A stretch of 64,000 nt of DNA from an uncultured Bacillota bacterium (lineage in GTDB: Bacteria; Bacillota; Clostridia; Christensenellales; Borkfalkiaceae): assembly GCA_949297575.1 (NCBI GenBank), contig CASFTB010000003.1:45266-109265 (forward strand). The letters are read 5' to 3'. The notes under the pieces are model-generated. The model saw only the letters and a program-made list of their open reading frames with translations. It had not been told where the DNA came from and did not search any database. The position numbers and the translations under genes are program-made. Shown piece by piece: positions 42,727 through 51,894 of this stretch. Within the stretch, counting starts at the first letter, position 1. The number at the start of each line of letters is the position of its first letter.

Positions 42727-45357
42727 ATGAGAAAATTCAATAAAAACATCGCGAAGGAATTCAAGACGGGGTTCGGGCGCTTTGTCGCCATCATGGCGAT
42801 CGTCGCCCTCGGCGTCGGCTTCCTCATCGGCGTCATGCAGGCCACGCCCGACATGAAGAACACGATGGGAAAATTTTATGCCGATGCCAGCGCCTACGAT
42901 ATCGATATCAAGGGCACCTATGGGCTGTCGGACGCGGATATCGAGGCGATCGCCGCCGCAAAAGACGGGGAAGGCGAAAAGCTTGCCTCTTATGTGATGC
43001 CCGTCCTCTCGACGGACGCGGTCGTCTCCGTCGGCGGCAAGGAGACCGTCGGCAGGATCGTCGGGCTGGATTTTTCGGGCGAGGGGGGCAACATCGCCCA
43101 TAACCGTTTCGAACTGCTCGATGGCAACTTTCCGCAGGCGCCCGGAGAGGTGGTCGTCGAGCGTCCCTCCGACTTTTTTGAAGAGATCGCCGTGGGAGAA
43201 AAGATCTCTCTCGCGGAGGGAGGGCAGCGGCAGTACGGAGACGTGTATGCGATCGAAGAGTATACGGTCGTCGGCATCGTTTCCTCTCCCGATTATTACT
43301 ACATCAACGGCAGAGAAGTGACCACCATCGGTACGGGCGTCGTCGGCGCCGTGATCTACGGACAGGGATACGACAGCGCCGACGGTGCCGGAGACGGCAT
43401 GTACGACCTCGACGGAGGAGAGCTGTTTCAGGCACTCAACGGCTATATCGGCATGTCGGGGGAGGAGAGCGACATCATCCGCTATACGGACTGCTGGGTC
43501 GGCCTGGCGGGCTCTGACGATTATACCGTCTTTACCGATGGATACAAGCAGTTTGTTCTGGAGGGCGCGGACGCGCTGGATGCGGTCGGTGCGGAGCGCA
43601 GCGCCGCCCTCAACGAGACGGTGAAGGAGCTCAACGGCTTCCTCGCCATGATGGGGCAGGGATCCATTCCCGAAACGGCGGAATGGTACGTCCTCGACAG
43701 GGCGAGCTCGAACGTCAGCTACGTCAGCTTCTCGATGAATGTCGATAAGGTGGAGGACATTGCCGGCGTATTCCCCGTCTTCTTCATCGTCGTCGCCGCG
43801 CTGGTCGCGCTCACGTCCATGACGCGCATGGTGGAGGAGGACCGCATGCAGATCGGCACCTTCAAGGCGTTGGGGTACGGAAACGCGCGCATCCTCTCAA
43901 AATATCTCATCTATTGCTGCCTCGCGAGCATCATCGGCTGCGTCGCGGGCATCCTCATCGGGTTCAGTTTGCTGCCTTCCATCTTCTGGCAGGCATACGG
44001 CACCATGTACGTGCTGCCCGCGCTCGAGCTGGCATTCAGCCCGTGGTTTGCCGTCGCCGTCATCGCGATCGCCCTGGCGGTCACCGTCGCCGTCACCGTG
44101 TTCGCCGGCTGGACGCCTCTGCGCGAAAAGCCCGCCAAACTCATGCAGCCCAAGGCTCCCAAGGCGGGCAAGCGCATCCTCCTCGAACGGGTGGGCTTTT
44201 TCTGGAACCACCTCAAATTCAAGTGGAAGGCGACGGTACGCAACATCTTCCGCTATAAAAAGAACATGATCCTCACCATCATTTCGGTCATGGGCTGCAC
44301 GGCCCTCATCCTGGCGGGGTTCGGGCTGAAAGACTCCATCGGCGCCGTGCAGAACATCCAGTATAAGGAGATCATCCGCTACGACGCGGTGGTGGACTGC
44401 GATCTCTCGGCAGACGCGGGGGAGAACAGCTATCTCGACACCTTTTCGGAAGGAAAGGAGAGCGCTTATCTGTATGCCGAAAACGGCCAGCTGCGTCTGG
44501 GAGAGGATGGCAGGGAGAGCATCGAACTGTACGTCGTGGATGCCGCAGAAGAAAACAGCCTGCAATCGTTTTCCGCGCTCGTAGAGTTGCGTACCCGCAA
44601 AAAATCTGTTAAAATAGATTTGTCCGGCGAGGGGATCGTCCTTCCCGAAAACATTGCCATCGTCTACGGCGTCGAGGCGGGGGACACGGTGACATACGTC
44701 GCCGCCTCCGGGAAGGCGCACGAAGTGGGGGTTGCCGCCGTCTGCGAGTATTATACCGGTTCCGTCGCCTACATGAATCTGCAGACGTTTGCGGCCATCG
44801 AGCCGGAGGCAGATACGGCGCCGAACGTGCTGCTCGTCCGTTCCGGCGCGGAAGATACCGCCGCGGAGACCGAAAAGCTGCTCGCGGACGGGCGCGTGAG
44901 CGCCGTAGAATTTACTGCGGACACCCTGGAGACCTTTGAGGGGCTGAGTTCGACGATGGGCCTGATCATCGCGGTGCTCGTCATAAGTGCGGGTGCGCTT
45001 GCCGCCATCGTCCTATACAACCTGACCAACATCAACATCGATGAGCGGCGCAGGGAAATCGCGACGCTGCGCGTGCTCGGCTACAAGCACTACGAAGTCG
45101 CAGGGTATATCTACCGCGAGAGCGCCATTCTGACCATCGTCGGCACCCTTCTCGGGCTGTTGCTCGGGTTCCTGCTGCACATGTTTATCGTGGGGCGGGT
45201 AGACGGCGTGATGATGATGTTCGGCCGCGCCATCGGCGGGCTGAGCTACCTGTGGGCATTCCTGCTCACCATCGCCTTCGCGGCGATCGTCTACGCCTTC
45301 ATGCTCATCAAGCTGAACAAGATCGACATGGCGGAATCTCTCAAATCCAACGAATGA
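42727..45357 (+). CDS. FtsX-type ABC transporter permease
   Basis: This 876-residue permease has an N-terminal span (about residues 18-38), an extracytoplasmic domain of some 300 residues, then a membrane block with the FtsX-type segment VEEDRMQIGTFKALGYGNA. A second span and a second extracytoplasmic region follow, and a second FtsX-type block INIDERRREIATLRVLGYKH ends the protein. This duplicated layout is typical of large Firmicutes permeases of the MacB superfamily. Likely roles are export of or resistance to peptides, or lipid handling; the substrate is unknown. It lies 33 bases after the ATPase gene. Confidence 0.9.
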   Translation: MRKFNKNIAKEFKTGFGRFVAIMAIVALGVGFLIGVMQATPDMKNTMGKFYADASAYDIDIKGTYGLSDADIEAIAAAKDGEGEKLASYVMPVLSTDAVVSVGGKETVGRIVGLDFSGEGGNIAHNRFELLDGNFPQAPGEVVVERPSDFFEEIAVGEKISLAEGGQRQYGDVYAIEEYTVVGIVSSPDYYYINGREVTTIGTGVVGAVIYGQGYDSADGAGDGMYDLDGGELFQALNGYIGMSGEESDIIRYTDCWVGLAGSDDYTVFTDGYKQFVLEGADALDAVGAERSAALNETVKELNGFLAMMGQGSIPETAEWYVLDRASSNVSYVSFSMNVDKVEDIAGVFPVFFIVVAALVALTSMTRMVEEDRMQIGTFKALGYGNARILSKYLIYCCLASIIGCVAGILIGFSLLPSIFWQAYGTMYVLPALELAFSPWFAVAVIAIALAVTVAVTVFAGWTPLREKPAKLMQPKAPKAGKRILLERVGFFWNHLKFKWKATVRNIFRYKKNMILTIISVMGCTALILAGFGLKDSIGAVQNIQYKEIIRYDAVVDCDLSADAGENSYLDTFSEGKESAYLYAENGQLRLGEDGRESIELYVVDAAEENSLQSFSALVELRTRKKSVKIDLSGEGIVLPENIAIVYGVEAGDTVTYVAASGKAHEVGVAAVCEYYTGSVAYMNLQTFAAIEPEADTAPNVLLVRSGAEDTAAETEKLLADGRVSAVEFTADTLETFEGLSSTMGLIIAVLVISAGALAAIVLYNLTNINIDERRREIATLRVLGYKHYEVAGYIYRESAILTIVGTLLGLLLGFLLHMFIVGRVDGVMMMFGRAIGGLSYLWAFLLTIAFAAIVYAFMLIKLNKIDMAESLKSNE

Positions 45358-45378
45358 ACTGTATAAGGAGGGGGGGAT

Positions 45379-45840
45379 ATGAAGAGCAAGACGGAACTGC
45401 GCGACGGGCTCATCGCAGAGCTTTGGCGCATGTATAAGATGGATATCATCGAACATCTCCGCACGTTTGTGGAGGGTGAGACGGCCGCCCTGTGGCTGCT
45501 GCGCGAGGCGGGCGGTTCTTCCCCGTCGCGTATCAGCGAAGAGCTGGGCGTCAGCCGCGCGCGCGCGGCCAACATCCTGCGCGGGCTGCGTGAAAAGGGG
45601 CTGGTCGAAATGGAGATCGCCCCCGGAGATCGCCGCCGCATGGACGTCGCGCTCACAGAAAAGGGGCGGGCGACCCTGGAAGAAAAGTACAGTTTTCTGC
45701 TCAGATATTTTGACCTGTACGTCGATGTGCTCGGGCCTGAAGACATAGAGGAGCTCACCCGCCTCCTGCACAAGACGGCAGACTGCGAGGCGCAGCTCCG
45801 CACGGAGAACATGCTGCCGAAAACGGAGGTAGGAAGATGA
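45379..45840 (+). CDS. MarR-family transcriptional regulator
   Basis: This 153-residue regulator has a winged helix-turn-helix: SSPSRISEELGVSRARAANILRGLREKGLVEMEI, followed by the wing GDRRRMDVALTEKGRATLEEKY, the MarR signature. Helical flanks provide dimerisation. It starts 21 bases after the permease and overlaps the following DtxR-type gene by ATGA. Control of its own operon through palindromes at 41890-41917 is likely, with a transported compound as possible inducer. Confidence 0.9.
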   Translation: MKSKTELRDGLIAELWRMYKMDIIEHLRTFVEGETAALWLLREAGGSSPSRISEELGVSRARAANILRGLREKGLVEMEIAPGDRRRMDVALTEKGRATLEEKYSFLLRYFDLYVDVLGPEDIEELTRLLHKTADCEAQLRTENMLPKTEVGR

Positions 45841-46202
45841 TCGACAACGAATCGGGCGAAGATTACCTGGAGGCGATCCTGCGCCTCGCGGCAAAAGAAC
45901 AGGACGTCCACGCGGTGGATGTCGCGCGCGAAGTCGGCGTTTCAAAACCCGCGGTCACGAAGGCGATGCGCATCCTCGTGCGCAAAGGATACGTCGAGAT
46001 CGTCAGCAACCACATACACCTCACGCCCGGCGGCAGGGCATACGCCGAGGCGGTGTACGAGAAACACCGCCTGCTCACGAGATTCCTCGAGGAGCTCGGG
46101 GTGGACGCGAAGGTCGCGGAGGCGGACGCCTGCCGCATGGAACATCTCATCAGCGAAGAGACGCACGCCGCGATCAGAAAATTCATGCAGAAAAAGGCGT
46201 GA
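45837..46202 (+). CDS. DtxR/MntR-family metal-dependent regulator (short form)
   Basis: This 121-residue protein has a winged-helix domain (EDYLEAILRLAAKEQDVHAVDVA, VSKPAVTKAMRILVRKGYVEI) and a short helical domain (YEKHRLLTRFLEELGVDAKVAEADACRMEHLIS). The helical domain contains the H, C/E and H positions used as metal ligands in DtxR/MntR repressors. The SH3-like third domain is absent, as in MntR. Its start overlaps the MarR gene by four bases, so metal and MarR signals are probably integrated in one operon. Metal identity is not determinable here. Confidence 0.85.
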   Translation: MIDNESGEDYLEAILRLAAKEQDVHAVDVAREVGVSKPAVTKAMRILVRKGYVEIVSNHIHLTPGGRAYAEAVYEKHRLLTRFLEELGVDAKVAEADACRMEHLISEETHAAIRKFMQKKA

Positions 46203-46232
46203 CCTTATCTCATTTTTTCAATGACCTAGCCG

Positions 46233-46260
46233 GGCCGCATGCACATTCGTGCATGCGGCC
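46233..46260 (+). terminator. Hairpin after the DtxR-type gene
   Basis: GGCCGCATGCAC (46233-46244) pairs with GTGCATGCGGCC (46249-46260), a perfect 12-bp stem with an ATTC loop. T-rich sequence starts only seven bases later, so termination may be less efficient. Confidence 0.65.
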
Positions 46261-46274
46261 TGCCGTTTATTTCT

Positions 46275-46302
46275 TTGATTTAAGTACTATGCGTGACATA
46301 AA
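46275..46302 (+). promoter_or_regulatory. Possible promoter and palindrome before sigK
   Basis: TTGATT (46275-46280) and CATAAA (46297-46302) are 16 bases apart. The second box is half of TATG-CGTGA-CATA (46288-46300), the element also seen before queA and hemZ. A sporulation-sigma promoter is expected for this gene, and another -10-like box (CATATAGT) lies near 46351-46358. Confidence 0.4.
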
Positions 46303-46394
46303 TACAAAAATAAACCGCTTTTCTCCGCCGTGGCATTGTACAAGCCGAGCGATTCATATAGTAGAGATATCCGAAACCGGAGGGGGTATCTCGC

Positions 46395-47093
46395 ATGTTT
46401 TTAGAATTTTTGAGCGCGCTGTTCGGCAAGCTGTTTTTCTTCACGTCCGCGGTCAGCGGCAAGGGGTCCTTCCCCAAACCGCTTCCGCCCGAAGAGGAGG
46501 CGAAGTATCTGAAGCTCGCGCGTGGAGGAGACAAGGCGGCCAAGGATATGCTGGTCCGCCACAACATGCGACTTGTCGCGCACATCGTCAAAAAATATAA
46601 CGGCGCCGCGGAGACGGACGATCTGATCTCCGTCGGCTCGATCGGACTCATCAAGGCGATCGACACCTACAAGGAAGGTAAGGGGACGCAGCTCGCCACC
46701 TATACGGCGCGCTGTATCGAAAACGAGATCCTCATGCTCATCCGCAGCAGCAAAAAGCATCGCAACACCGTCTACCTCTCCGACCCTGTCGGCGTGGACA
46801 AAGAGGGCAACGAGCTGACGCTGATGGATCTCCTCTTCGAGAAGGAAGAGGGCGTCTTCCGCACCGTCGAATCGAAGCTGGTCAAGGAAAAGTTCATGCG
46901 CCTTCTGCAAGAGACGCTGACGGAACGCGAATTTACCGTCCTGTGCCTGCGCTACGGGCTCAAGGGCGGCGCGCCCATGCCGCAGCGGGAGGTCGCCGCC
47001 TTTTTAAAGATCTCGCGCTCATATATTTCTCGCATCGAAAAGCGCGCCATCGAGCGCGTGCGCGCGCACATCGACCGCAGCGACTATCTGTGA
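46395..47093 (+). CDS. sigK: RNA polymerase sporulation sigma factor, pro-sigma-K
   Basis: Sigma-K directs late gene expression in the mother cell during sporulation. The 232-residue protein starts MFLEFLSALFGKLFFFTSAV, the hydrophobic pro-sequence removed by the SpoIVFB protease, then SFPKPLPPEEE marks the mature start. Region 2 includes NMRLVAHIVKKYNGAAETDDLISVGSIGLIKAID and TYTARCIENEIL; region 4 includes REFTVLCLRYGLKGGAPMPQREVAAFLKISRSYISRIEKRAI. The gene is continuous, with no skin-type insertion. GGAGGGGG precedes the ATG. Confidence 0.96.
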   Translation: MFLEFLSALFGKLFFFTSAVSGKGSFPKPLPPEEEAKYLKLARGGDKAAKDMLVRHNMRLVAHIVKKYNGAAETDDLISVGSIGLIKAIDTYKEGKGTQLATYTARCIENEILMLIRSSKKHRNTVYLSDPVGVDKEGNELTLMDLLFEKEEGVFRTVESKLVKEKFMRLLQETLTEREFTVLCLRYGLKGGAPMPQREVAAFLKISRSYISRIEKRAIERVRAHIDRSDYL

Positions 47094-47103
47094 GAGGCAT
47101 GTT

Positions 47104-47126
47104 CGCGGCAAAGCCGCGTTCTTTTT
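47104..47126 (+). terminator. Terminator of sigK
   Basis: CGCGGC (47104-47109) pairs with GCCGCG (47113-47118) across AAA, followed by TTCTTTTT. Confidence 0.8.
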
Positions 47127-47156
47127 CGGGCGCGGCGGGGAAATTCCGAAAAAATG

Positions 47157-47185
47157 TTTACAAAGCCGCCGCGCCGTGCTATAAT
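47157..47185 (+). promoter_or_regulatory. Promoter of mcsA-mcsB-clpC
   Basis: -35 TTTACA (47157-47162) and -10 TATAAT (47180-47185) are 17 bases apart. I see no tandem GGTCAAA heptads of a CtsR operator here. Confidence 0.75.
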
Positions 47186-47261
47186 AGAATCGTAAAAACG
47201 GCGCGAGAGTGTACGGCGTCGGGCGCGCGCCTTGCGCGCTTTTGGTAAAGGGCTTTGATCC

Positions 47262-47756
47262 ATGCTTTGTTCCGGCTGTAAGAAAAGAGAAGCGACCCGC
47301 TGCCTGCGGCAGGAGGGGGAGGAAGACGTCTGGCTGTGTGACGACTGTTACGAGCGGCTGGGCGGCGCCGCCGCCTGCTTCGGCGACGAGCCGGATTTTT
47401 TTGTATCCTTTCTGCAGCCGAAAAAGGACGATGAGAAAAAGTGCCCAGCCTGCGGCAGGACCCTCGCGGAGTATTCCCGCACCGGCCTCGTCGGCTGCGC
47501 CGCCTGTTACGACGCCTTCCGCGAGGAGCTCTTGCCCGCCATCCGCCGCATCCACGGCAAGACGGCGCACAAGGGCAAGCATCCCCTCGGCAGCGGCAGC
47601 AGCTTCGAACTGCTCGGCGAGCAGAAGCGGCTGCGCGCGGAGCTCGAGCGCGCGTTGCGCGAAAATCGCATGAAAGACGTCGAGCGGCTCAACCGCGATA
47701 TACGCGCCATCAGCGACGTGATCTATCGCGGCGGGGAGGGCGAAGATGGCAAATAA
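47262..47756 (+). CDS. mcsA: McsA, activator of the McsB protein-arginine kinase
   Basis: McsA activates McsB and helps deliver proteins to ClpCP. The 164-residue protein has four CxxC units arranged as two zinc-binding modules (CSGCKKREATRC, CDDC, CPACGRTL, CAAC), then a C-terminal UvrB/UvrC-like coiled coil (LRAELERALRENRMKDVERLNRDIRAI). This is the McsA layout. It overlaps mcsB by 11 bases. The usual upstream ctsR repressor gene is missing. Confidence 0.93.
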   Translation: MLCSGCKKREATRCLRQEGEEDVWLCDDCYERLGGAAACFGDEPDFFVSFLQPKKDDEKKCPACGRTLAEYSRTGLVGCAACYDAFREELLPAIRRIHGKTAHKGKHPLGSGSSFELLGEQKRLRAELERALRENRMKDVERLNRDIRAISDVIYRGGEGEDGK

Positions 47757-48795
47757 TATCGAGAGCACCGTCCTCTCCTCCCGCGTGCGCCTGGCGCGCA
47801 ACCTGGCGGATTATCCTTTTCCCTCCGCGCTGAAAAGTACGGCGCAGGCAAAGGAGATCATCCGCTCCGTGGCCGCGGCCGCGAGCAGACTGCGTCCATT
47901 CCGCCTCTATGAGATGGACGTCATCACGGAGAACGTCGCCCAGGCCATCTGCGACGATCATCTGATCAGCACAGAACTTGCGGCGAACCGCAAATACGGC
48001 GCCGCGCTCATCGACGAGGAGGGGGACGAGGAAGACGGCGACCTGCGCGGCAAATACTCGATCATGATCAACGAGGAAGATCACCTGCGCGAACAGTACA
48101 TCTCCCGCGGGCTCTCCCTCGCCGTTGCATACCGCAAGATCTCGGACATAGACGACGAGCTGTCGCGCACTCTGCGGTTTGCCTTTGACGCGAAGCTCGG
48201 CTATCTGACCGCCTGCCCGACCAACCTCGGCACCGGCATGCGCGCCTCCGCGATGCTGTTCCTGCCCGGGCTTACCCGCATGAACAAGATGAACAGGCTG
48301 ATCCGCGAGATCTCACGCCTGGGGCACACCGTGCGTGGCGTGTACGGGGAGGGGAGCGCCGCCGAAGGCTATATGTATCAGATCAGCAATGAAGTCACCC
48401 TCGGCGTCAGCGAAGAGTATATCCTCTCGGAGGTACAGCGCGCGGTTTTGGAGATCGTCAACCTGGAAGCGCAGGCGCGCAAAGCGCTGCTGGCGGAGGA
48501 CCGCGTCGGCATCAAGGACGAGTGCTGCCGGGCATTCGGCATCCTCTCCAATTGCGAAAAGGTCTCCAATGCCGAATTTTTGCAGCTGATCTCCGACGTA
48601 AAGCTCGGCATCGCCCTGGGTTTTCTCGAAATAGAGGACTTTTCCTCCATCGACGATCTCATCTCCGCGGTCCGCCCCGCAAACATTGACCTTCTTATCG
48701 ATAAACCGCTCACCGCGGCCGAGCGCGATGTCCATCGCGCGGGCGAGTGCCGCGCGGCGCTCGCGGCCGTGCGCCGCACGTCCGCAGGGCTGTGA
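47746..48795 (+). CDS. mcsB: Protein-arginine kinase McsB
   Basis: McsB phosphorylates arginine residues, marking proteins for ClpCP degradation. The 349-residue protein has the phosphagen-kinase-like catalytic core: STVLSSRVRLARNL at the N-terminus, MINEEDHLREQYI with the NEEDHLR motif, and LTACPTNLGTGMRASAML with the catalytic CPTNLGTG signature, then VRGVYGEGSAAEGYMYQISNE. It overlaps mcsA and lies 22 bases before clpC. Very well supported. Confidence 0.95.
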   Translation: MANNIESTVLSSRVRLARNLADYPFPSALKSTAQAKEIIRSVAAAASRLRPFRLYEMDVITENVAQAICDDHLISTELAANRKYGAALIDEEGDEEDGDLRGKYSIMINEEDHLREQYISRGLSLAVAYRKISDIDDELSRTLRFAFDAKLGYLTACPTNLGTGMRASAMLFLPGLTRMNKMNRLIREISRLGHTVRGVYGEGSAAEGYMYQISNEVTLGVSEEYILSEVQRAVLEIVNLEAQARKALLAEDRVGIKDECCRAFGILSNCEKVSNAEFLQLISDVKLGIALGFLEIEDFSSIDDLISAVRPANIDLLIDKPLTAAERDVHRAGECRAALAAVRRTSAGL

Positions 48796-48817
48796 GCGGC
48801 CGCTTCACGGAGTATTT

Positions 48818-51292
48818 ATGTACGATTTCAATAAATTTTCCATCAACCTGCAAAAGGCGATCAAGCTGTCCGTCGATGCCGCAAAATATTACGGCAGCAG
48901 TTACATCGGCAGCGAGCATATCCTGTTCGGCATCCTCAATGTGCCCGAATGCCGTGCCTGCAAGATCCTGCGAGCGGCGGGCGTCAGAGAGCCCGAATAC
49001 CGCGCCGTGTTCGTGCGCACGCTGGATAAGAGACTCAAACTCAGCGGGTTTACGCCGCGCACGAAGAACCTCTTCGATAAGGCGTGTGAATACGCCCTCG
49101 ACCACGACGACGCGAGCGCGGGGGTCGGCAGCGAGTACATGCTGCTCGCCATCCTCGCCGACGACGAATCTATCGCCGTGCGCCTCCTCAAATCGCTGGG
49201 GGCGGACATAGACGGCATCCTCGATGCCCTCGATGCGGAGATCGGGGAGCCCGTCGGTATCGACGTGGAGCCCGACTACGAATCCATTTTCCGCCAGCAA
49301 TACCAGAAGCAGGCGCCGCACGAGGTCCCGCAGGGCAAGGGGGTGGATCTCCATTACGGCACCGACCTCACTCAAAAGGCGCGCGAAGGGAAGATCGACC
49401 CCGTCATCGGCAGAAAAAAAGAGATAGACAAGATCATCCAGGTGCTGTCCCGCCGCACCAAAAACAATCCCGTACTCATCGGCGAGCCGGGCGTCGGCAA
49501 GAGTGCCGTCGTGGAGGGGCTCGCGCAGGCCATTGTCAAGGGCGAGGTGCCTGATCTCCTCCTCGGGAAGACCGTCTTTTCGCTCGATCTCCCGGGCATG
49601 CTCGCGGGGGCGAAGTACCGCGGCGATTTCGAGGAGAGGCTCAAAGAGATCATCGACGCCATCCGCAGGAACGGGAACATCATCCTCTTCATCGACGAGA
49701 TCCACAACATCGTCGGGGCGGGCGCGAGTTCGGACAACACGATGGACGCGGCGAACATTTTAAAGCCCATGCTCGCGCGCGGTGAGTTGCAGACCATCGG
49801 CGCGACCACCATCGACGAATACCGCAAGTACATCGAAAAGGACCCCGCGCTCGAGCGGAGGTTCACGCCCGTCAACGTCGAGCAGCCCAGCGTAGAGGAG
49901 ACGATCGAAATTTTGCGCGGCCTGCGGGACAAATACGAGGCGCATCACAAAGTGGCCATCACGGACGAGGCGATCGTCGCTGCGGCGAGCCTCTCCGACC
50001 GCTACATTACCGACCGCTTTTTGCCCGATAAGGCGATCGACCTCATCGACGAGGCGGCGAGCCGTGCCCGGCTGGACAGCTACAACGGCCCCGCGGGCAT
50101 CAAGGAAAAGGAGCAGGAGATCGAGCGGCTGAACGCCGAAAAGAACAAGGCGGTGCGCAAGGACGACTTCCTATCCGCGCAGAACATCTTGCAGCAGATA
50201 AAAAAGACGGAGAGCGAGATAGAGACCATCCGCAAAGAGTGGGAAAAGCACCGCGGGGAGAACCACGCCTCCATCGGGTCCGAAGAGGTCGCCAAGATCG
50301 TCGCGACCTGGACGGGCATCCCCGTGCTGCGCATCACCGAGGAGGAGAGCAAGCGCCTCCTTCACCTCGAGGAGGAACTGCACAGGCGGGTCATCGGGCA
50401 GGACGAGGCAGTCTCCGCCGTCGCCAAGGCGATCCGCCGCGCCCGCGCGGGGCTCAAAGACCCCGGCAGGCCCATCGGCTCGTTCATCTTCGTCGGGCCC
50501 ACCGGCGTGGGCAAAACAGAGCTTTCCAAGGCGCTGGCGGCGGCGATGTTCGGGGACGAGCGCCTGATGGTGCGCCTCGACATGAGTGAGTTCATGGAAA
50601 AGCATTCTGTCAGCAAGCTCATCGGCGCCCCTCCGGGATACGTCGGCTTCGACGAGGCGGGCGGTCTCACCGAAAAGATCCGCCGCAAGCCCTATTCCGT
50701 CGTGCTCTTCGACGAGATCGAAAAGGCCCATCCGGACGTCTTCAACGTACTGCTCCAGATCCTCGACGACGGCCGCCTGACGGACAGCAAGGGCAGGGTG
50801 GTCAGCTTCAAAAACACCATCGTTATCCTTACGAGCAACGTAGGAGCGGGCAAAGTGAACGAAATGCGCAGTCTCGGATTCTCGGGCGCGGACGACGCCG
50901 CGCGCGATGAATACGACCGCATGAAAGAATCCATCACCGAGGAGCTGAAGGCGCAGTTCAGGCCGGAATTCCTCAACAGGATCGACGAGATCATCGTCTT
51001 CCACAAGCTGAGCAAGGAGGACGCTTCCAAGGTCTGCGACCTCTTCCTCGGCACCCTCGCGGAGCGGCTGAAAAGGCGTGAGATCGATCTCTCCGTCAGC
51101 GAGGCGGCGAAGGACGCACTGCTCGCGGAGGGGTATGACCGCGTCTACGGCGCGCGCCCGCTCAGGCGCGTCATCCAGCGCCGCATCGAGGATGCGCTCA
51201 GCGAGGAGATCCTTGCGGGCAAAGTGCTCCCCGGCAAAAAGGTGCTTGCGGACGCGGAAGGGGGAAAGATCGTCTTCCGCTGTTCGAAATGA
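48818..51292 (+). CDS. clpC: ATP-dependent Clp protease ATPase subunit ClpC
   Basis: ClpC unfolds proteins, including arginine-phosphorylated ones, and feeds them to ClpP. The 824-residue protein has two N-terminal repeats (YIGSEHILFGIL and VGSEYMLLAIL), a first AAA+ domain (Walker A GEPGVGKSA, Walker B FIDEIHN), a middle domain with UVR-like coiled coil (EKEQEIERLNAEKNKAV), and a second AAA+ domain (GPTGVGKTE, LFDEIEKAH) ending in VYGARPLRRVIQR. The start at ATG 48818 fits the ClpC N-terminus; the open frame upstream overlaps mcsB. Confidence 0.96.
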   Translation: MYDFNKFSINLQKAIKLSVDAAKYYGSSYIGSEHILFGILNVPECRACKILRAAGVREPEYRAVFVRTLDKRLKLSGFTPRTKNLFDKACEYALDHDDASAGVGSEYMLLAILADDESIAVRLLKSLGADIDGILDALDAEIGEPVGIDVEPDYESIFRQQYQKQAPHEVPQGKGVDLHYGTDLTQKAREGKIDPVIGRKKEIDKIIQVLSRRTKNNPVLIGEPGVGKSAVVEGLAQAIVKGEVPDLLLGKTVFSLDLPGMLAGAKYRGDFEERLKEIIDAIRRNGNIILFIDEIHNIVGAGASSDNTMDAANILKPMLARGELQTIGATTIDEYRKYIEKDPALERRFTPVNVEQPSVEETIEILRGLRDKYEAHHKVAITDEAIVAAASLSDRYITDRFLPDKAIDLIDEAASRARLDSYNGPAGIKEKEQEIERLNAEKNKAVRKDDFLSAQNILQQIKKTESEIETIRKEWEKHRGENHASIGSEEVAKIVATWTGIPVLRITEEESKRLLHLEEELHRRVIGQDEAVSAVAKAIRRARAGLKDPGRPIGSFIFVGPTGVGKTELSKALAAAMFGDERLMVRLDMSEFMEKHSVSKLIGAPPGYVGFDEAGGLTEKIRRKPYSVVLFDEIEKAHPDVFNVLLQILDDGRLTDSKGRVVSFKNTIVILTSNVGAGKVNEMRSLGFSGADDAARDEYDRMKESITEELKAQFRPEFLNRIDEIIVFHKLSKEDASKVCDLFLGTLAERLKRREIDLSVSEAAKDALLAEGYDRVYGARPLRRVIQRRIEDALSEEILAGKVLPGKKVLADAEGGKIVFRCSK

Positions 51293-51347
51293 AGATCGAT
51301 GCGGGGGCTTCCGCCCCCGAGGAAATAATCACATTAGGAGGGAAAAC

Positions 51348-51878
51348 ATGCGCATCGAGATCAGTGAAAAGAATTGCAAGGCGAGCGAAAAGCTTGCTGC
51401 CGTGGTCGAAAAAAAGGTCGCCAGACTGGAAAAATATTTCGACGAAGATGCCATCTGCTCTGTCTATCTCAAGCAGGAAGGCAAGCTGAGCAAGACGGAG
51501 GTCACGATCTATTATAAAGGAAATATGATCCGCGCCGAAGTGGGCGGCGATAATTTCTACGACAATATCGACGAGGTCCTCCCGAAGATCGAGCGGCAGA
51601 TCTACAAGCACAAGTCCAAGATTGAATCCAAGCTCAAAAAGGACGCCTTTGCGGAAAAGCAGCTCTTCTTCCGGGGAGACGTATCTGCGGAAGAGGGCAA
51701 GCTGGTCAGGACGAAGACTTTCAAGCTCACGCCCCTGACGACGGAGGAGGCGGCGGAGCAGCTCGACCTGCTCGGGCACAGCTTCTACGTGTTTCAGGAC
51801 GCCGAGACCGGCGAGGTGCGCGTGGTCTATCTGCGCGCCGACGGAGACATCGGCCTCATCATTCCCAAAAAAGCATAG
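51348..51878 (+). CDS. hpf: Ribosome hibernation promoting factor, long form
   Basis: Long HPF joins 70S ribosomes into inactive 100S dimers in slow growth. The 176-residue protein has an N-terminal S30AE domain (about 1-100, MRIEISEKNCKASEKLAAVVEKKV onward) and a C-terminal dimerisation domain (LVRTKTFKLTPLTTEEAAEQLDLLGHSFYVFQD), typical of Firmicutes HPF. AGGAGGG precedes the ATG. A GGGGGC/GCCCCC hairpin (51303-51318) separates it from clpC. A strong terminator follows. Confidence 0.96.
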   Translation: MRIEISEKNCKASEKLAAVVEKKVARLEKYFDEDAICSVYLKQEGKLSKTEVTIYYKGNMIRAEVGGDNFYDNIDEVLPKIERQIYKHKSKIESKLKKDAFAEKQLFFRGDVSAEEGKLVRTKTFKLTPLTTEEAAEQLDLLGHSFYVFQDAETGEVRVVYLRADGDIGLIIPKKA

Positions 51879-51894
51879 ACGGATCGCGCAAAAG

